NCBI GenBank assembly: GCA_016208315.1
Contig: JACQYF010000012.1
Location: 1 to 32,529, forward strand
Direction: 5' to 3'
Source: Chloroflexota bacterium
GTDB taxonomy: Bacteria; Chloroflexota; Anaerolineae; UBA4142
DNA: 32,529 bases
The notes under the pieces were generated by a model. That model searched no databases. It was not told the DNA's origin and was given only the letters and a program-made list of their open reading frames with translations. A program made the translations under genes and the position numbers. This document shows, piece after piece, positions 1 through 10,106 of the stretch. Position 1 is the first letter of the stretch. Every line of letters begins with the position of its first letter.

Positions 1-246
1 ATCCTTTCGTTCTCCTTCCGTCTTTTCGGCAACATCTTTGCCGGCGAAGTGGTCTTGCTCGTCATTCCCTTTTTGCTCTCTTTCCTCGTGCCCTTGATCT
101 TTATGGGGTTGGAAACTTTTGTCGGATTGATTCAAGCATTTATCTTCGCCGTCCTGACGCTGGCCTTTATGTCGTTGGCCGTCGCGTCGCACGGCGGAGA
201 GGAGCACGAGCACAGCAAAGCACCTGAAGCGCACAGTTCGGCAGCA

Positions 247-249
<3 letters not shown>
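1..249 (+). CDS. atpB: ATP synthase F0 subunit a, C-terminal part (5' end outside window)
   Basis: The reading frame is open from base 1 and ends at TAG 247-249. It begins with a short segment containing FRLFGNIFAGE, the conserved helix of subunit a that carries the essential arginine (R7 of this fragment, equivalent to E. coli Arg210) facing the c-ring. Two hydrophobic segments follow, then a short His/Glu-rich tail. In the membrane F0 sector this subunit forms the ion half-channels and works with the c-ring encoded immediately downstream. Only about 82 residues are visible, so the start and the rest of the protein lie upstream. The stop codon is the first three bases of a repeat unit (see 247-320). 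Identification is firm from the arginine-helix motif and the following atpE-F-H-A order. Confidence 0.95.
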
Positions 250-603
<354 letters not shown>

Positions 604-630
604 GCTTCCACAATTCTTGGAGGATAACAC

Positions 631-1137
631 ATGGAAGCTCTTGGGATTAGCCCAAATCTTCTGATTACCCAGATAGCCAATTTTGTCATTTTGCTCATCT
701 TGCTACGGGTCCTGCTGTACAAGCCGATCTTGAATATGCTCGCCGCGCGCAAGCAAAAGATTCAAGAGAGTCTCGAGTACGCCGAGAGCGTCAAGAAGCA
801 AGCGGCCGAGCAGCAAAAGGAATTCGAGCGTAAGCTGGACGAGACGCGGCGTGAGACGCAAGCCGCCGCCCAAGCCGCCGCGCAAGTGGGCGAGAAAGAG
901 CGCGAGGCGATTCTCGCGCAGGCGCGTCAGGACGCGCAGAAACTCGTCGAGCAGGCCAAAGAGCAGATCGAATACGAGCGCAAGCAAATGATGGCCGAGC
1001 TGCACGACGAGGTGGTGCGCCTGTCGCTGCTCGCCGCGCAAAAAGTCATCAGCCGTTCGCTCGACGATGCCGGTCATCGTCAACTCGTAAGTGAATTCAT
1101 CGCGCAGGCGGACCAGTTTGACGGCGATGGACGATAG
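631..1137 (+). CDS. atpF: ATP synthase F0 subunit b (peripheral stalk)
   Basis: This 168-residue protein has one N-terminal membrane helix (about residues 9-28) followed by a long charged, alanine/glutamine/glutamate-rich segment (about 35-130) typical of the parallel coiled coil that ties F0 to F1. The C-terminal part (LSLLAAQKVISRSL) matches the end that contacts the delta subunit. ATG 631 follows GGAGG with normal spacing. The stop TAG 1135-1137 nearly touches the atpH start. Only one b-type gene is present between atpE and atpH, so the stalk is probably a homodimer. Confidence 0.95.
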   Translation: MEALGISPNLLITQIANFVILLILLRVLLYKPILNMLAARKQKIQESLEYAESVKKQAAEQQKEFERKLDETRRETQAAAQAAAQVGEKEREAILAQARQDAQKLVEQAKEQIEYERKQMMAELHDEVVRLSLLAAQKVISRSLDDAGHRQLVSEFIAQADQFDGDGR

Positions 1138-1148
1138 GGGGAATGGCT

Positions 1149-1661
1149 ATGGCCAACGAGCAATCGCCCCAAACCTACGCCCAAGCCCTGTTTGAGCAAG
1201 CCACGGCGGATTGGCTCACGCCGCTGAAACGCGCGGCCGAGTGCATCAAGCCGGCCGACGCGCAAATCTTGGATCAGCCCGGAGTCGAGTTCGCCAAGAA
1301 ACAAGAAATCCTGCAACGGGTGCTGCCCGGCAACACGCCCGCCCAGGTCAAGAATTTCATTTTCCTGCTCGCCAGTCAGGAGAACATTCACCAACTGCCA
1401 ACCATTATCGCGGAGTTTGACCGCTACACTCAGCGCGGCCCTCTGCGGGCCGTGACCCTCGTCACCAGCGCGGTGGCTTTGACCGACGACGAGAAACGCG
1501 CGCTCGAAGCCAAGCTGCGCGCGCGTTACGGCGCCGACTCGGATTTCCAATACAAGGTGGACGCGGCGATCCTGGGCGGCGTCGTCGTGCGCATGGGCGA
1601 CAAGGTGATTGACGGCAGCGTGGCGGGCAAGTTGGCGGCGCTCAAGGAAAAACTAAAGTAA
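1149..1661 (+). CDS. atpH: ATP synthase F1 subunit delta (OSCP)
   Basis: The protein has about 170 residues. The N-terminal helical domain opens with the family pattern YAQALFE, and the C-terminal part has ILGGVVVRMGDKVIDGSVAGKL, close to the family's C-terminal signature. It caps F1 and binds subunit b. Two in-frame ATGs exist (1143 and 1149). I chose 1149 because the AGGGGGA at 1136-1142 sits 6 nt before it, whereas it touches 1143, and because MANEQSPQTYAQALF fits the usual N-terminus. The stop TAA 1659-1661 lies inside the downstream heptamer element, so the last codons are part of that repeat. Confidence 0.93.
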   Translation: MANEQSPQTYAQALFEQATADWLTPLKRAAECIKPADAQILDQPGVEFAKKQEILQRVLPGNTPAQVKNFIFLLASQENIHQLPTIIAEFDRYTQRGPLRAVTLVTSAVALTDDEKRALEAKLRARYGADSDFQYKVDAAILGGVVVRMGDKVIDGSVAGKLAALKEKLK

Positions 1662-1718
1662 AAAAGGCAAAAGTAAAAGGCAAAAGTAGGAATACTTTTC
1701 ACTTTTCACTTTTGACTT
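1655..1718. repeat. Heptamer inverted-repeat element between atpH and atpA
   Basis: The left arm has AAAGT or AAAGG units at 1655, 1663, 1670, 1676 and 1683 (spacing 6-8). The right arm has ACTTTT at 1694, 1701 and 1708 plus ACTT at 1715, an exact 7-nt period. The arms are complementary and face each other, separated by a few bases. The atpH stop codon is within the left arm, and the atpA ribosome-binding site GGAGG starts directly after the right arm. Confidence 0.85.
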
Positions 1719-1727
1719 GGAGGAACA

Positions 1728-3263
<1,536 letters not shown>

Positions 3264-3266
3264 AGG

Positions 3267-3287
3267 AATTGGTAATTGGTAATTGAC
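3267..3287. repeat. Single-arm heptamer tandem repeat overlapping a start codon
   Basis: AATTGGT at 3267 and 3274 is followed by AATTGAC at 3281, three units with exact 7-nt period. No inverted partner arm is seen. The TTG start codon proposed for the lipoprotein (3276) is inside the second unit, and the AGAGGA ribosome-binding site (3262-3267) borders the array. Confidence 0.7.
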
Positions 3288-4025
3288 AAGCGGCAAACGG
3301 TCAAGTGGCTTGCAGCATTGGGCGCGCTTGTGCTCGCGCTGAGCGCCTGTGGTCCGGGCGGCACGACGACGCCCGCGGCGACCCGCGTGGTAACCCAGAC
3401 GCCCTGGATCATTTACGTTCCCGTTACCTTAACGCCTCAGCCCGCTACGGTAACGCCCTTGCCAACCGTTACATCGGCGGTGGCGCGGACCGCGACGCGC
3501 ACTCCGACCCGGCCCGCGGCGACAAAAGCGGCGGTCGCCACACCCAGGCCGACGACCGCGCCGGTAGTGGTCGTGCCGCCGCCCACGGCGGCCCCGGCGT
3601 GTACCGCCAGTAGCGTCACATTGACCTTTCCGAAAGACGGCGACCCGCGCCGGACCAAAACGACCGGCCCGGCTTCAGATACGTTCGTGTTCAAATGGAC
3701 TCCTTTTCAGGCAGGTGAATCTGACCCGACGATGGGCTACCGGATTGACATCGAGTCAAGAAAAGGCACTACCAAAGTCAACGGCGATGGGGTCTACGTC
3801 GGACACAATTGGTTCCTCTCCAACGGGCAGCAATATATCTATACGGCCGATCGCATATTCGGACTGGCCCAACCGGCCGGGGGCGATGACGTCACCGTAC
3901 TGTGGAAAGTGACGGTCATCAAAACGACGGGTGGCTTTGACAATCAAGGCCGCATCAGTGGCTCGGAAGTGAATTGCAGCGCACCAAGCCAAACATCCAC
4001 CATCCAACTGTTGGTTATCGAATAA
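3276..4025 (+). CDS. Putative lipoprotein with Thr/Pro-rich linker, within atp operon
   Basis: The translation opens MVIDKRQTVK, followed by a hydrophobic stretch and the lipobox LSAC with Cys25, so a lipid-anchored extracellular protein is predicted. Residues about 30-110 are a low-complexity Thr/Pro/Ala/Val linker with repeated TPxxT patterns. About residues 110-249 form a compact C-terminal domain with FKW and VLWKVTVIK motifs that suggest a beta-sandwich. The start is TTG 3276, with AGAGGA 9 nt upstream. The TTG lies inside a heptamer repeat, so the start could have been created by the repeat. The next gene encodes the same architecture. No enzymatic motif is visible and I cannot assign a function. 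Position between atpA and atpG suggests co-transcription, not proven participation in ATP synthase. Confidence 0.75.
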   Translation: MVIDKRQTVKWLAALGALVLALSACGPGGTTTPAATRVVTQTPWIIYVPVTLTPQPATVTPLPTVTSAVARTATRTPTRPAATKAAVATPRPTTAPVVVVPPPTAAPACTASSVTLTFPKDGDPRRTKTTGPASDTFVFKWTPFQAGESDPTMGYRIDIESRKGTTKVNGDGVYVGHNWFLSNGQQYIYTADRIFGLAQPAGGDDVTVLWKVTVIKTTGGFDNQGRISGSEVNCSAPSQTSTIQLLVIE

Positions 4026-4046
4026 CGTCGTCATGGAGAATCGCCG

Positions 4047-4820
4047 ATGATTCACAAAACATCATTTCAATTTGTTTGTGCTCTGGTTATCGTGATCGCC
4101 GTCGTCGGCTGCGGCACATCGCCAACGCCGGCGCCGACCAAGGCCGCAGCCACCGAAGCTCCGAAGGTGATTACGGTGGTTATTACGCAAACCCCGTTGC
4201 CTCGGACCGCGACGCCTGCCCAGCCCTCCATCACTCCCATCCCGACTCTGGTGCTAACTGCTACGGTGCCGGTAGCCACCCCCATCGTCAAGGCCACCAC
4301 GGCAAGCACGCCGAGGCCGGCCGCGAGCAGGACGCCGACCCGGCCCGCCGCGACCGCTATGCCGACGGCGATTCCGCTCAAGTATGCCGCGCCCAGATTG
4401 ATCGGCCCGGTGTTCGATGTAGACAGTGGGCGCCGGGACGAGCGGCACTATCCCGCCGATGTGCTCAAGTTCGAGTGGCAATCCGTCGGGACGCTGGGCG
4501 AGGGTGAGTGCTATCTCGTGCATGTCGAGATGATTCCGGGACAGGGCGATTCGTTCCTGCAATGCGATCCGCGGCTGGCGACCCAGGTTGGGGCCGGCGC
4601 CATGGCGAGTTTCACGCTCAACAAGCCCACCCAAGTGGGGCCGAACTATAGTGCGCTGATCCCAACCCAGGTCGGAGACACCACCGTTCACTGGTACGTC
4701 CAAGTGGTCAAAGACCTTGGGAAAGGGCCCGGGGCCTCCGCGCCAGATGGCGTGCGCCATACGGTCGCCCCGCTCAGCCCCAAGAGCAGCACTTTTCAGT
4801 TCCCGCTTAAAGGTCAGTAA
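4047..4820 (+). CDS. Putative lipoprotein, paralogue of the preceding gene
   Basis: This 257-residue protein has a signal peptide ending in lipobox VVGC (Cys22), then a Thr/Pro/Ala-rich linker (about 24-115), then a C-terminal domain with LKFEWQSVG, a central region and VHWYVQVVKD. The same order of features, the F-x-W and V-x-W-x-V motifs and the shared linker string RTPTRPAAT indicate that it and the preceding lipoprotein arose by duplication. ATG 4047 has GGAG (4033-4036) upstream. It ends 12 nt before the atpG start. Possible roles are surface ligand binding or envelope structure. No catalytic residues can be pointed to. Confidence 0.75.
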   Translation: MIHKTSFQFVCALVIVIAVVGCGTSPTPAPTKAAATEAPKVITVVITQTPLPRTATPAQPSITPIPTLVLTATVPVATPIVKATTASTPRPAASRTPTRPAATAMPTAIPLKYAAPRLIGPVFDVDSGRRDERHYPADVLKFEWQSVGTLGEGECYLVHVEMIPGQGDSFLQCDPRLATQVGAGAMASFTLNKPTQVGPNYSALIPTQVGDTTVHWYVQVVKDLGKGPGASAPDGVRHTVAPLSPKSSTFQFPLKGQ

Positions 4821-4832
4821 TCGAGGTTCATT

Positions 4833-5720
4833 TTGGCGACTACACGCGCTATTCTCCGACGCATCAAAAGCGTCCGCAATATCTCGCAGGTGACACGCGC
4901 CATGGAAATGGTGGCGGCGTCCAAAATGCGCCGCGCGCAAAATGCGACGCTCGCCAGCCGCGCCTACGCGGAAAAATCGTGGCAAGTGCTGACGACCCTC
5001 GCCGCGCAGCCCGGCAGCGGCAAGTTGCTGCATCCCTTGCTGGAAGAGCGCGCCGAGATCAAACAAGTCGCGCTCGTCTTGATCACGGGCGACCGCGGTT
5101 TGTGCGGCGCGTATAACGTGAACGTCATCCGCAAGGGCCTCGAGTTCATGCGCCAGCACCAGGGCACTAAACTCGTCACTATTGGGCGGCGCGGGCGCGA
5201 TATCGCCAACCGCTTGGGCAAGCCGATCATTGCCGAATTCACGGGCTTGAGCGAGCGTCCAACCATACTCGACGTCGGGCCCATCGCCAACATCGTCATC
5301 GAAGAGTTTACGGCAGGGCGCGCCGATCAGGTTTACGTCGCGTACACCGATTTCAAAAACGTCTTGACCCAGATTCCGACGATCAAGCAACTCTTGCCGA
5401 TTCGCCCCTCCGGGCCGCCGCCCGAGGACGTGCAGGCTAAGGGCCTAGAGGCGGTCTATCTGTACGAGCCGGACCCGGAGACGATTCTAGCTTCGGTGCT
5501 GCCGCGTTTCACCGAGCTGCAAATTTACCAGGCGCTGCTCGAATCCGTCGCGAGCGAATGGGCCGCGCGGATGGTCGCGATGCGGAGCGCGACGGACAAC
5601 GCTCAAGAACTCATTCAAGACCTCACGCTGGCGATGAACAAAGCGCGCCAGGCCAGCATCACCAAAGAAATGCTCGACATCGCCGGCGGCGCGGAAGCGC
5701 AGCGCAAGGCGCAAGCATAA
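4833..5720 (+). CDS. atpG: ATP synthase F1 subunit gamma
   Basis: This 295-residue central rotor shaft has the diagnostic N-terminal helix (RRIKSVRNISQVTRAMEMVA, then SKMRRAQ) and C-terminal helix (MRSATDNAQELIQDLTLAMN, then KARQASITKE) that form the coiled coil inside the alpha-beta hexamer. The start is TTG 4833, supported by the conserved MATTR-type N-terminus and GAGG 6 nt upstream. No ATG fits. Length is normal. The gene is separated from atpA by the lipoprotein pair and from atpD by a heptamer hairpin element. It is intact. Confidence 0.96.
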   Translation: MATTRAILRRIKSVRNISQVTRAMEMVAASKMRRAQNATLASRAYAEKSWQVLTTLAAQPGSGKLLHPLLEERAEIKQVALVLITGDRGLCGAYNVNVIRKGLEFMRQHQGTKLVTIGRRGRDIANRLGKPIIAEFTGLSERPTILDVGPIANIVIEEFTAGRADQVYVAYTDFKNVLTQIPTIKQLLPIRPSGPPPEDVQAKGLEAVYLYEPDPETILASVLPRFTELQIYQALLESVASEWAARMVAMRSATDNAQELIQDLTLAMNKARQASITKEMLDIAGGAEAQRKAQA

Positions 5721-5721
5721 T

Positions 5722-7120
<1,399 letters not shown>

Positions 7121-7132
7121 TGACAACAATCC

Positions 7133-7399
7133 ATGTTCATCCGCGATCTCATCTGGGATGACGAAAACCTAGAACATATTGCTGCCCACGGCGTCGAGTC
7201 CGATGAGGTCGAAGATGTCTGTTTCGGCAATAACAGGATCGAACGCGCGGGCAAAGGTAAACACGGCGTTCTAGGAAGAACCAGCGAGGGGCGGCTCCTC
7301 TTCATAGTAGTCGCGCATAGAGGACATGGGCTCTTCCGCGTGATTACCGCCCGCGATATGAACACATCGGAACAACGCAGATACGTCAGGTTGAAATGA
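7133..7399 (+). CDS. BrnT-like toxin (DUF497 family)
   Basis: This 88-residue protein resembles the BrnT/DUF497 ribonuclease toxins. It begins with IWDDENLEHIAAHGV, like the WDxxKxxxNxxKHGV start of that family. A central RTSEGRLLFIVVAHRG strand pair and a C-terminal RVITARDMNTSEQRRYVRL match the family's RIISAR...ERRRY end. These toxins form a type II module with a CopG/BrnA antitoxin encoded downstream, as here: its stop overlaps the antitoxin ATG by ATGA (7396-7399). It lies 12 nt after atpD with no clear ribosome-binding site, so it may depend on read-through from the operon. Position within an ATP synthase operon is unusual. Confidence 0.8.
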   Translation: MFIRDLIWDDENLEHIAAHGVESDEVEDVCFGNNRIERAGKGKHGVLGRTSEGRLLFIVVAHRGHGLFRVITARDMNTSEQRRYVRLK

Positions 7400-7758
7400 A
7401 CAAGAGAAAGAGATTGAAGAGGATCCCAAAATTCTCGACCGAACAAGAAGAAATTGAGTTCTGGGACACCCATGATTCAACTGAGTATATTGATTGGGAC
7501 AAGGCGGCACGTTTGCGACCCCACCCATCCGTAAAAAGCCCGCGTGACCTTAGCCCACGCTGCCCTAAAGACGGCAAGGTCTTGCTGTCTCGGTGGGTTG
7601 ACTATGACATTGCAGATGGTGAGGCCACATTACACGGCGTTCGCGAGCTGTATTGTCAGCGCGGGCACTATAAGCGATTGGCTCGCGAAAGCGAGCAACG
7701 CGTCAAGGCCGTAGAGTCGTTTCTCAGGCGCATTGAAAACCAGCAAGTCGCCGCATAA
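7396..7758 (+). CDS. CopG/BrnA-type antitoxin with cysteine-containing C-terminal domain
   Basis: The N-terminus (IPKFSTEQEEIEFWDTHDST, then EYIDWDKA, about residues 11-38) matches CopG-family antitoxins (PF12441-like). These usually continue into a short ribbon-helix-helix segment and end near residue 80-100. Here the protein is 120 residues and the C-terminal part instead has CPKDGK and, 30-odd residues later, YCQRGHY. This looks like a half-degenerate YgiT/MqsA-type zinc-finger pattern, followed by a charged helix. Start ATG 7396 overlaps the toxin stop, implying translational coupling. It should neutralise the upstream BrnT-like toxin and may autoregulate the pair. The chimeric domain layout is my inference from the visible motifs. 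Confidence 0.72.
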   Translation: MNKRKRLKRIPKFSTEQEEIEFWDTHDSTEYIDWDKAARLRPHPSVKSPRDLSPRCPKDGKVLLSRWVDYDIADGEATLHGVRELYCQRGHYKRLARESEQRVKAVESFLRRIENQQVAA

Positions 7759-7776
7759 CCCCGGGGAAGACTGAAA

Positions 7777-8214
7777 ATGCCAAAGATCCAACTCGATATC
7801 GTAACCGCAGAACGCCAGCTCGTCAGCGAGCAGGTGGATTATATCAGCGCGCCGGGCATTGACGGCGTGCTGGGTATTCTGCCGCGCCACGCGCCCCTGC
7901 TCACCGCGCTCACGCCCGGCGAACTGCACTATACCAAGGACGGTACGGTATACGATTTTGCCATTGGCGGCGGTTTTATGGAAGTCCGCCCCGACCATGT
8001 GACCGTTTTGGCCGACAGCGCCGAGCATGTGGAAGAGATTGACGAACAGCGCGCCGAGCAAGCACGCGAGCGCGCCCAGCGCTTGCTCAAAGAAAAGCCG
8101 CGCACCGACCCGGAGGCCGCGCTCATCGAACAGTCGTTGCGCCGCGCCGAGTTGCGCCTCAAACTGGCGCGCCGGCGGCGCGATCATCGCCGCCCCGGAA
8201 CGGGAGAAGGTTAA
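7777..8214 (+). CDS. atpC: ATP synthase F1 subunit epsilon
   Basis: The 145-residue protein opens with the epsilon beta-sandwich ([20 protein letters not shown], then the family hallmark [19 protein letters not shown]). The central strand is [20 protein letters not shown]. Two C-terminal helices rich in Arg/Glu (about 90-140) form the inhibitory hairpin. It binds gamma and the c-ring and regulates ATP hydrolysis. ATG 7777 has GGGGAAGA upstream. It closes the atp operon and is cut off from atpD by the toxin-antitoxin pair. mreB starts 8 nt after its stop, so the two are probably co-transcribed. Confidence 0.95.
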   Translation: MPKIQLDIVTAERQLVSEQVDYISAPGIDGVLGILPRHAPLLTALTPGELHYTKDGTVYDFAIGGGFMEVRPDHVTVLADSAEHVEEIDEQRAEQARERAQRLLKEKPRTDPEAALIEQSLRRAELRLKLARRRRDHRRPGTGEG

Positions 8215-8222
8215 GAGAGCGG

Positions 8223-9233
8223 ATGTTTGTCCGAAGCATCGGGATTGATCTCGGCACCGTCAACGTTTTGGTCTGCGTGGGCGGGCGCATCGTCTTGCAG
8301 GAACCATCGCTGGTCGCGCTCTCGCTGGCGGACTCGCATATTGTCGCGCTGGGCGAGGAAGCCAAGGCCATGCTGGGGCGCACGCCGGAAGCGATTGAAG
8401 TCATGCGCCCGATGCGGGACGGAGTCATCGCCGATTATATGGTCACCGAGGCGATGCTCCGTTATTTTATCACCAAGGTCTGCGGGCGCTTTCAGATGAT
8501 GTTCGGGATGAAACCCGACATCTCCATCAGCGTCCCCGTCGGCGTGACGAGCGTCGAAGAGCGCGCGGTCCACGATGCCGCGATCGCCGCGGGAGGCCGC
8601 ACCGCGCATCTGGTGCCCGAACCGTTCGCCGCCGCGCTTGGCGCCGGTCTGCCGATCCATACGCCGACCGGCAACATGGTGGTGGACATCGGTGGCGGCG
8701 CGAGCGAAGCCGCGGTCGTCTCGATGAATGGCATGGTCGTCTCCAGTTCGGTGCGCGTCGCGGGCTTGAAACTCGACGAGGCGATCACGACGTACATTCG
8801 CAAGAAATACAATCTGATGATCGGCGAGCAGACGGCGGAGGACATCAAAATTCAGGTCGGCAGCGCGCTACCGATGGAAGAGGAAATGCTGCTCGAAGTG
8901 CGCGGGCGTGATCAAGTGGCGGGCTTGCCGCGGACTATTCGGGTGACCTCGGGCGAGATCACGGACTCGATTTCCGAGCCGCTCCAAGCCATCTCGAGCG
9001 TCGTCCGCTCAGTGCTTGAAAAGACGCCGCCGGAACTCGCGTCCGACATTATTGATCGCGGGATGGTGCTCGTAGGCGGCGGCGCGCTCCTGCGTAACCT
9101 CGACCGGTACCTGACCAAAGAAACCGGCGTCCCCTGCTACGTCGCGGACAACCCCATGGCCTGCACCGCCCTCGGCGCGGGCAAGGCGCTTGAGCAACTC
9201 GAGATGATTCGTCGAAGCATGCCGCAAATATAA
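8223..9233 (+). CDS. mreB: Rod shape-determining actin homologue MreB/Mbl
   Basis: This 336-residue protein has the actin-fold ATPase motifs of MreB: phosphate-1 loop [11 protein letters not shown] near the N-terminus, connect/phosphate-2 motif [14 protein letters not shown] near residue 160, and adenosine motif [16 protein letters not shown] near residue 286, with the family C-terminus [18 protein letters not shown]. It forms membrane-associated filaments that direct lateral wall synthesis. ATG 8223 has AAGAGAG upstream. It sits directly after atpC and converges on rex, with a heptamer hairpin between the stops. No mreC, mreD or rodA neighbours are visible, so it could be one of several MreB-like copies. 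Confidence 0.95.
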   Translation: MFVRSIGIDLGTVNVLVCVGGRIVLQEPSLVALSLADSHIVALGEEAKAMLGRTPEAIEVMRPMRDGVIADYMVTEAMLRYFITKVCGRFQMMFGMKPDISISVPVGVTSVEERAVHDAAIAAGGRTAHLVPEPFAAALGAGLPIHTPTGNMVVDIGGGASEAAVVSMNGMVVSSSVRVAGLKLDEAITTYIRKKYNLMIGEQTAEDIKIQVGSALPMEEEMLLEVRGRDQVAGLPRTIRVTSGEITDSISEPLQAISSVVRSVLEKTPPELASDIIDRGMVLVGGGALLRNLDRYLTKETGVPCYVADNPMACTALGAGKALEQLEMIRRSMPQI

Positions 9234-9238
9234 GTTGA

Positions 9239-9342
9239 AAGTGGCAAGTGCAACGTGCGAAGTTAGGTCAAAGTAAAGTGCGAAGTTGGGTGTCGGTAAT
9301 TCATTCCCTACTTCGCACTTTAAATTTCTCACTTCGCACTTA
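9239..9342. repeat. Heptamer inverted-repeat element between convergent mreB and rex
   Basis: AAGTG/AAGTT units lie at 9239, 9246, 9253 (variant), 9260, 9276 and 9283. ACTT units lie at 9310, 9317, 9331 and 9338, all on a 7-nt grid. The longest perfect pairing is AAAGTGCGAAGT (9275-9286) with ACTTCGCACTTT (9310-9321), extended inward by GGG/CCC after one mismatch. The rex stop codon (9340-9342, minus strand) is inside the last unit. It may act as a two-way terminator, although no clear T-run follows. Confidence 0.85.
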
Positions 9343-9957
9343 GAGATAGTACGTCATGCTTTGTAGGCCCACCACGGGGTCAATGTAGTAGACTTTGACT
9401 TTGGGGGGCAGACTCAGCGTAATGGGCGCATAATTCAGGACCGCGCGAATCCCCAGTTCGACCAGTTGGCCGGCCACCGCTTGCGCCACGTCGGCGGGAA
9501 CCGCCAGCATCGCGATTTGGATTTTCCTTTCGTGCAGCACGCTCGGCAGTTCGTCCATGCTCTGGACGGTCAAGTCGCCAAGGCGCGCGCCGATCTTTTC
9601 CGGCGCGTTATCGAACGCCGCGGCGATCCGAAAGTTCTGCGCGCCAAATCCCCGATAGTTCGCCAGCGCGTGCCCCAAATCGCCGGCGCCGATCAGCGCC
9701 ATTTCCCACGTGCGGTCAATCTTGAGAATTTGGCGCAGCTGCTTTTGCAGATAGGCAATGTTGTAACCGGTGCCCTGCTTGCCAAATTCCCCAAAGTACG
9801 AGAGGTCCTTGCGGATTTGGGCCGAGGAAAATCCCAAGCGCTCGGCCAATTCCTGAGAAGCCGTAATCGTCTTGCCCTCCAGCTCGAGAAAAGTCAACAT
9901 GCGGAGATACAGGGGCAGACGGCCGATCACAATCGCGGGAACAGAATTCTGAGGCAT
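9340..9957 (-). CDS. rex: Redox-sensing transcriptional repressor Rex
   Basis: This 205-residue protein has the Rex winged-helix N-terminus ([16 protein letters not shown], then [22 protein letters not shown]) and a Rossmann domain ([16 protein letters not shown]) that binds NADH or NAD+. The C-terminal [11 protein letters not shown] resembles the domain-swapped helix end. Rex represses fermentation, hydrogenase and respiratory genes when NAD+/NADH is high and releases DNA when NADH rises. I chose the start at 9957 rather than the ATG at 9987 because AGGAGAG lies about 4 nt upstream and the protein then begins [19 protein letters not shown] as in the family. A good promoter lies upstream (9996-10025). 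It is divergent to the sensor kinase and convergent with mreB. Confidence 0.95.
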   Translation of the reverse strand: MPQNSVPAIVIGRLPLYLRMLTFLELEGKTITASQELAERLGFSSAQIRKDLSYFGEFGKQGTGYNIAYLQKQLRQILKIDRTWEMALIGAGDLGHALANYRGFGAQNFRIAAAFDNAPEKIGARLGDLTVQSMDELPSVLHERKIQIAMLAVPADVAQAVAGQLVELGIRAVLNYAPITLSLPPKVKVYYIDPVVGLQSMTYYL

Positions 9958-9995
9958 ACTTCTCTCCTGGAGCGCTTGTGCGATCAACTAGGGCG

Positions 9996-10025
9996 ATTAT
10001 AGCACACAAAGCCAATTTGTGACAA
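9996..10025 (-). promoter_or_regulatory. Sigma-70-type promoter of rex
   Basis: On the minus strand, TTGTCA (plus-strand 10020-10025) is followed after 18 nt by a perfect TATAAT (plus-strand 9996-10001). Transcription would start near 9989, about 30 nt before the rex ATG at 9957. Confidence 0.75.
10005..10021. promoter_or_regulatory. Dyad CACAAA-N5-TTTGTG in the rex promoter spacer, candidate operator
   Basis: CACAAA (10005-10010) and TTTGTG (10016-10021) form a perfect 6-bp inverted repeat with a 5-bp centre. It lies between the -10 and -35 boxes and touches the -35 of the rex promoter, a classic repressor position. The half-sites are everted relative to the textbook Rex site (TTGTG...CACAA), so autoregulation by Rex is only a possibility. 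It also lies in front of the divergent kinase gene. Confidence 0.45.
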
Positions 10026-10106
10026 TTGTATCGAATCCCGATGATTTTGCGCCCTTGCCAAACACTTGTTTTGACCAGAAAAGGACTATTGCGTGCTATT
10101 CTGCCG

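Noticed and set aside
4254..5390. Long minus-strand open frame opposite the second lipoprotein and atpG
   Set aside because: It is antisense to atpG, whose gamma-subunit motifs are unmistakable. Low-complexity Arg/Gly/Ala composition and lack of motifs mark it as a shadow.
9976..10003. Plus-strand promoter for the haem-type kinase (TTGTGC, 16-nt spacer, TATAGC)
   Set aside because: Both boxes deviate from consensus and overlap the much better minus-strand rex promoter, so I could not support it as a feature.
10005..10021. Canonical Rex operator in front of rex
   Set aside because: The half-sites are CACAAA then TTTGTG, the reverse of the TTGTG...CACAA arrangement. I list it as a candidate operator of unknown owner, not as a Rex box.
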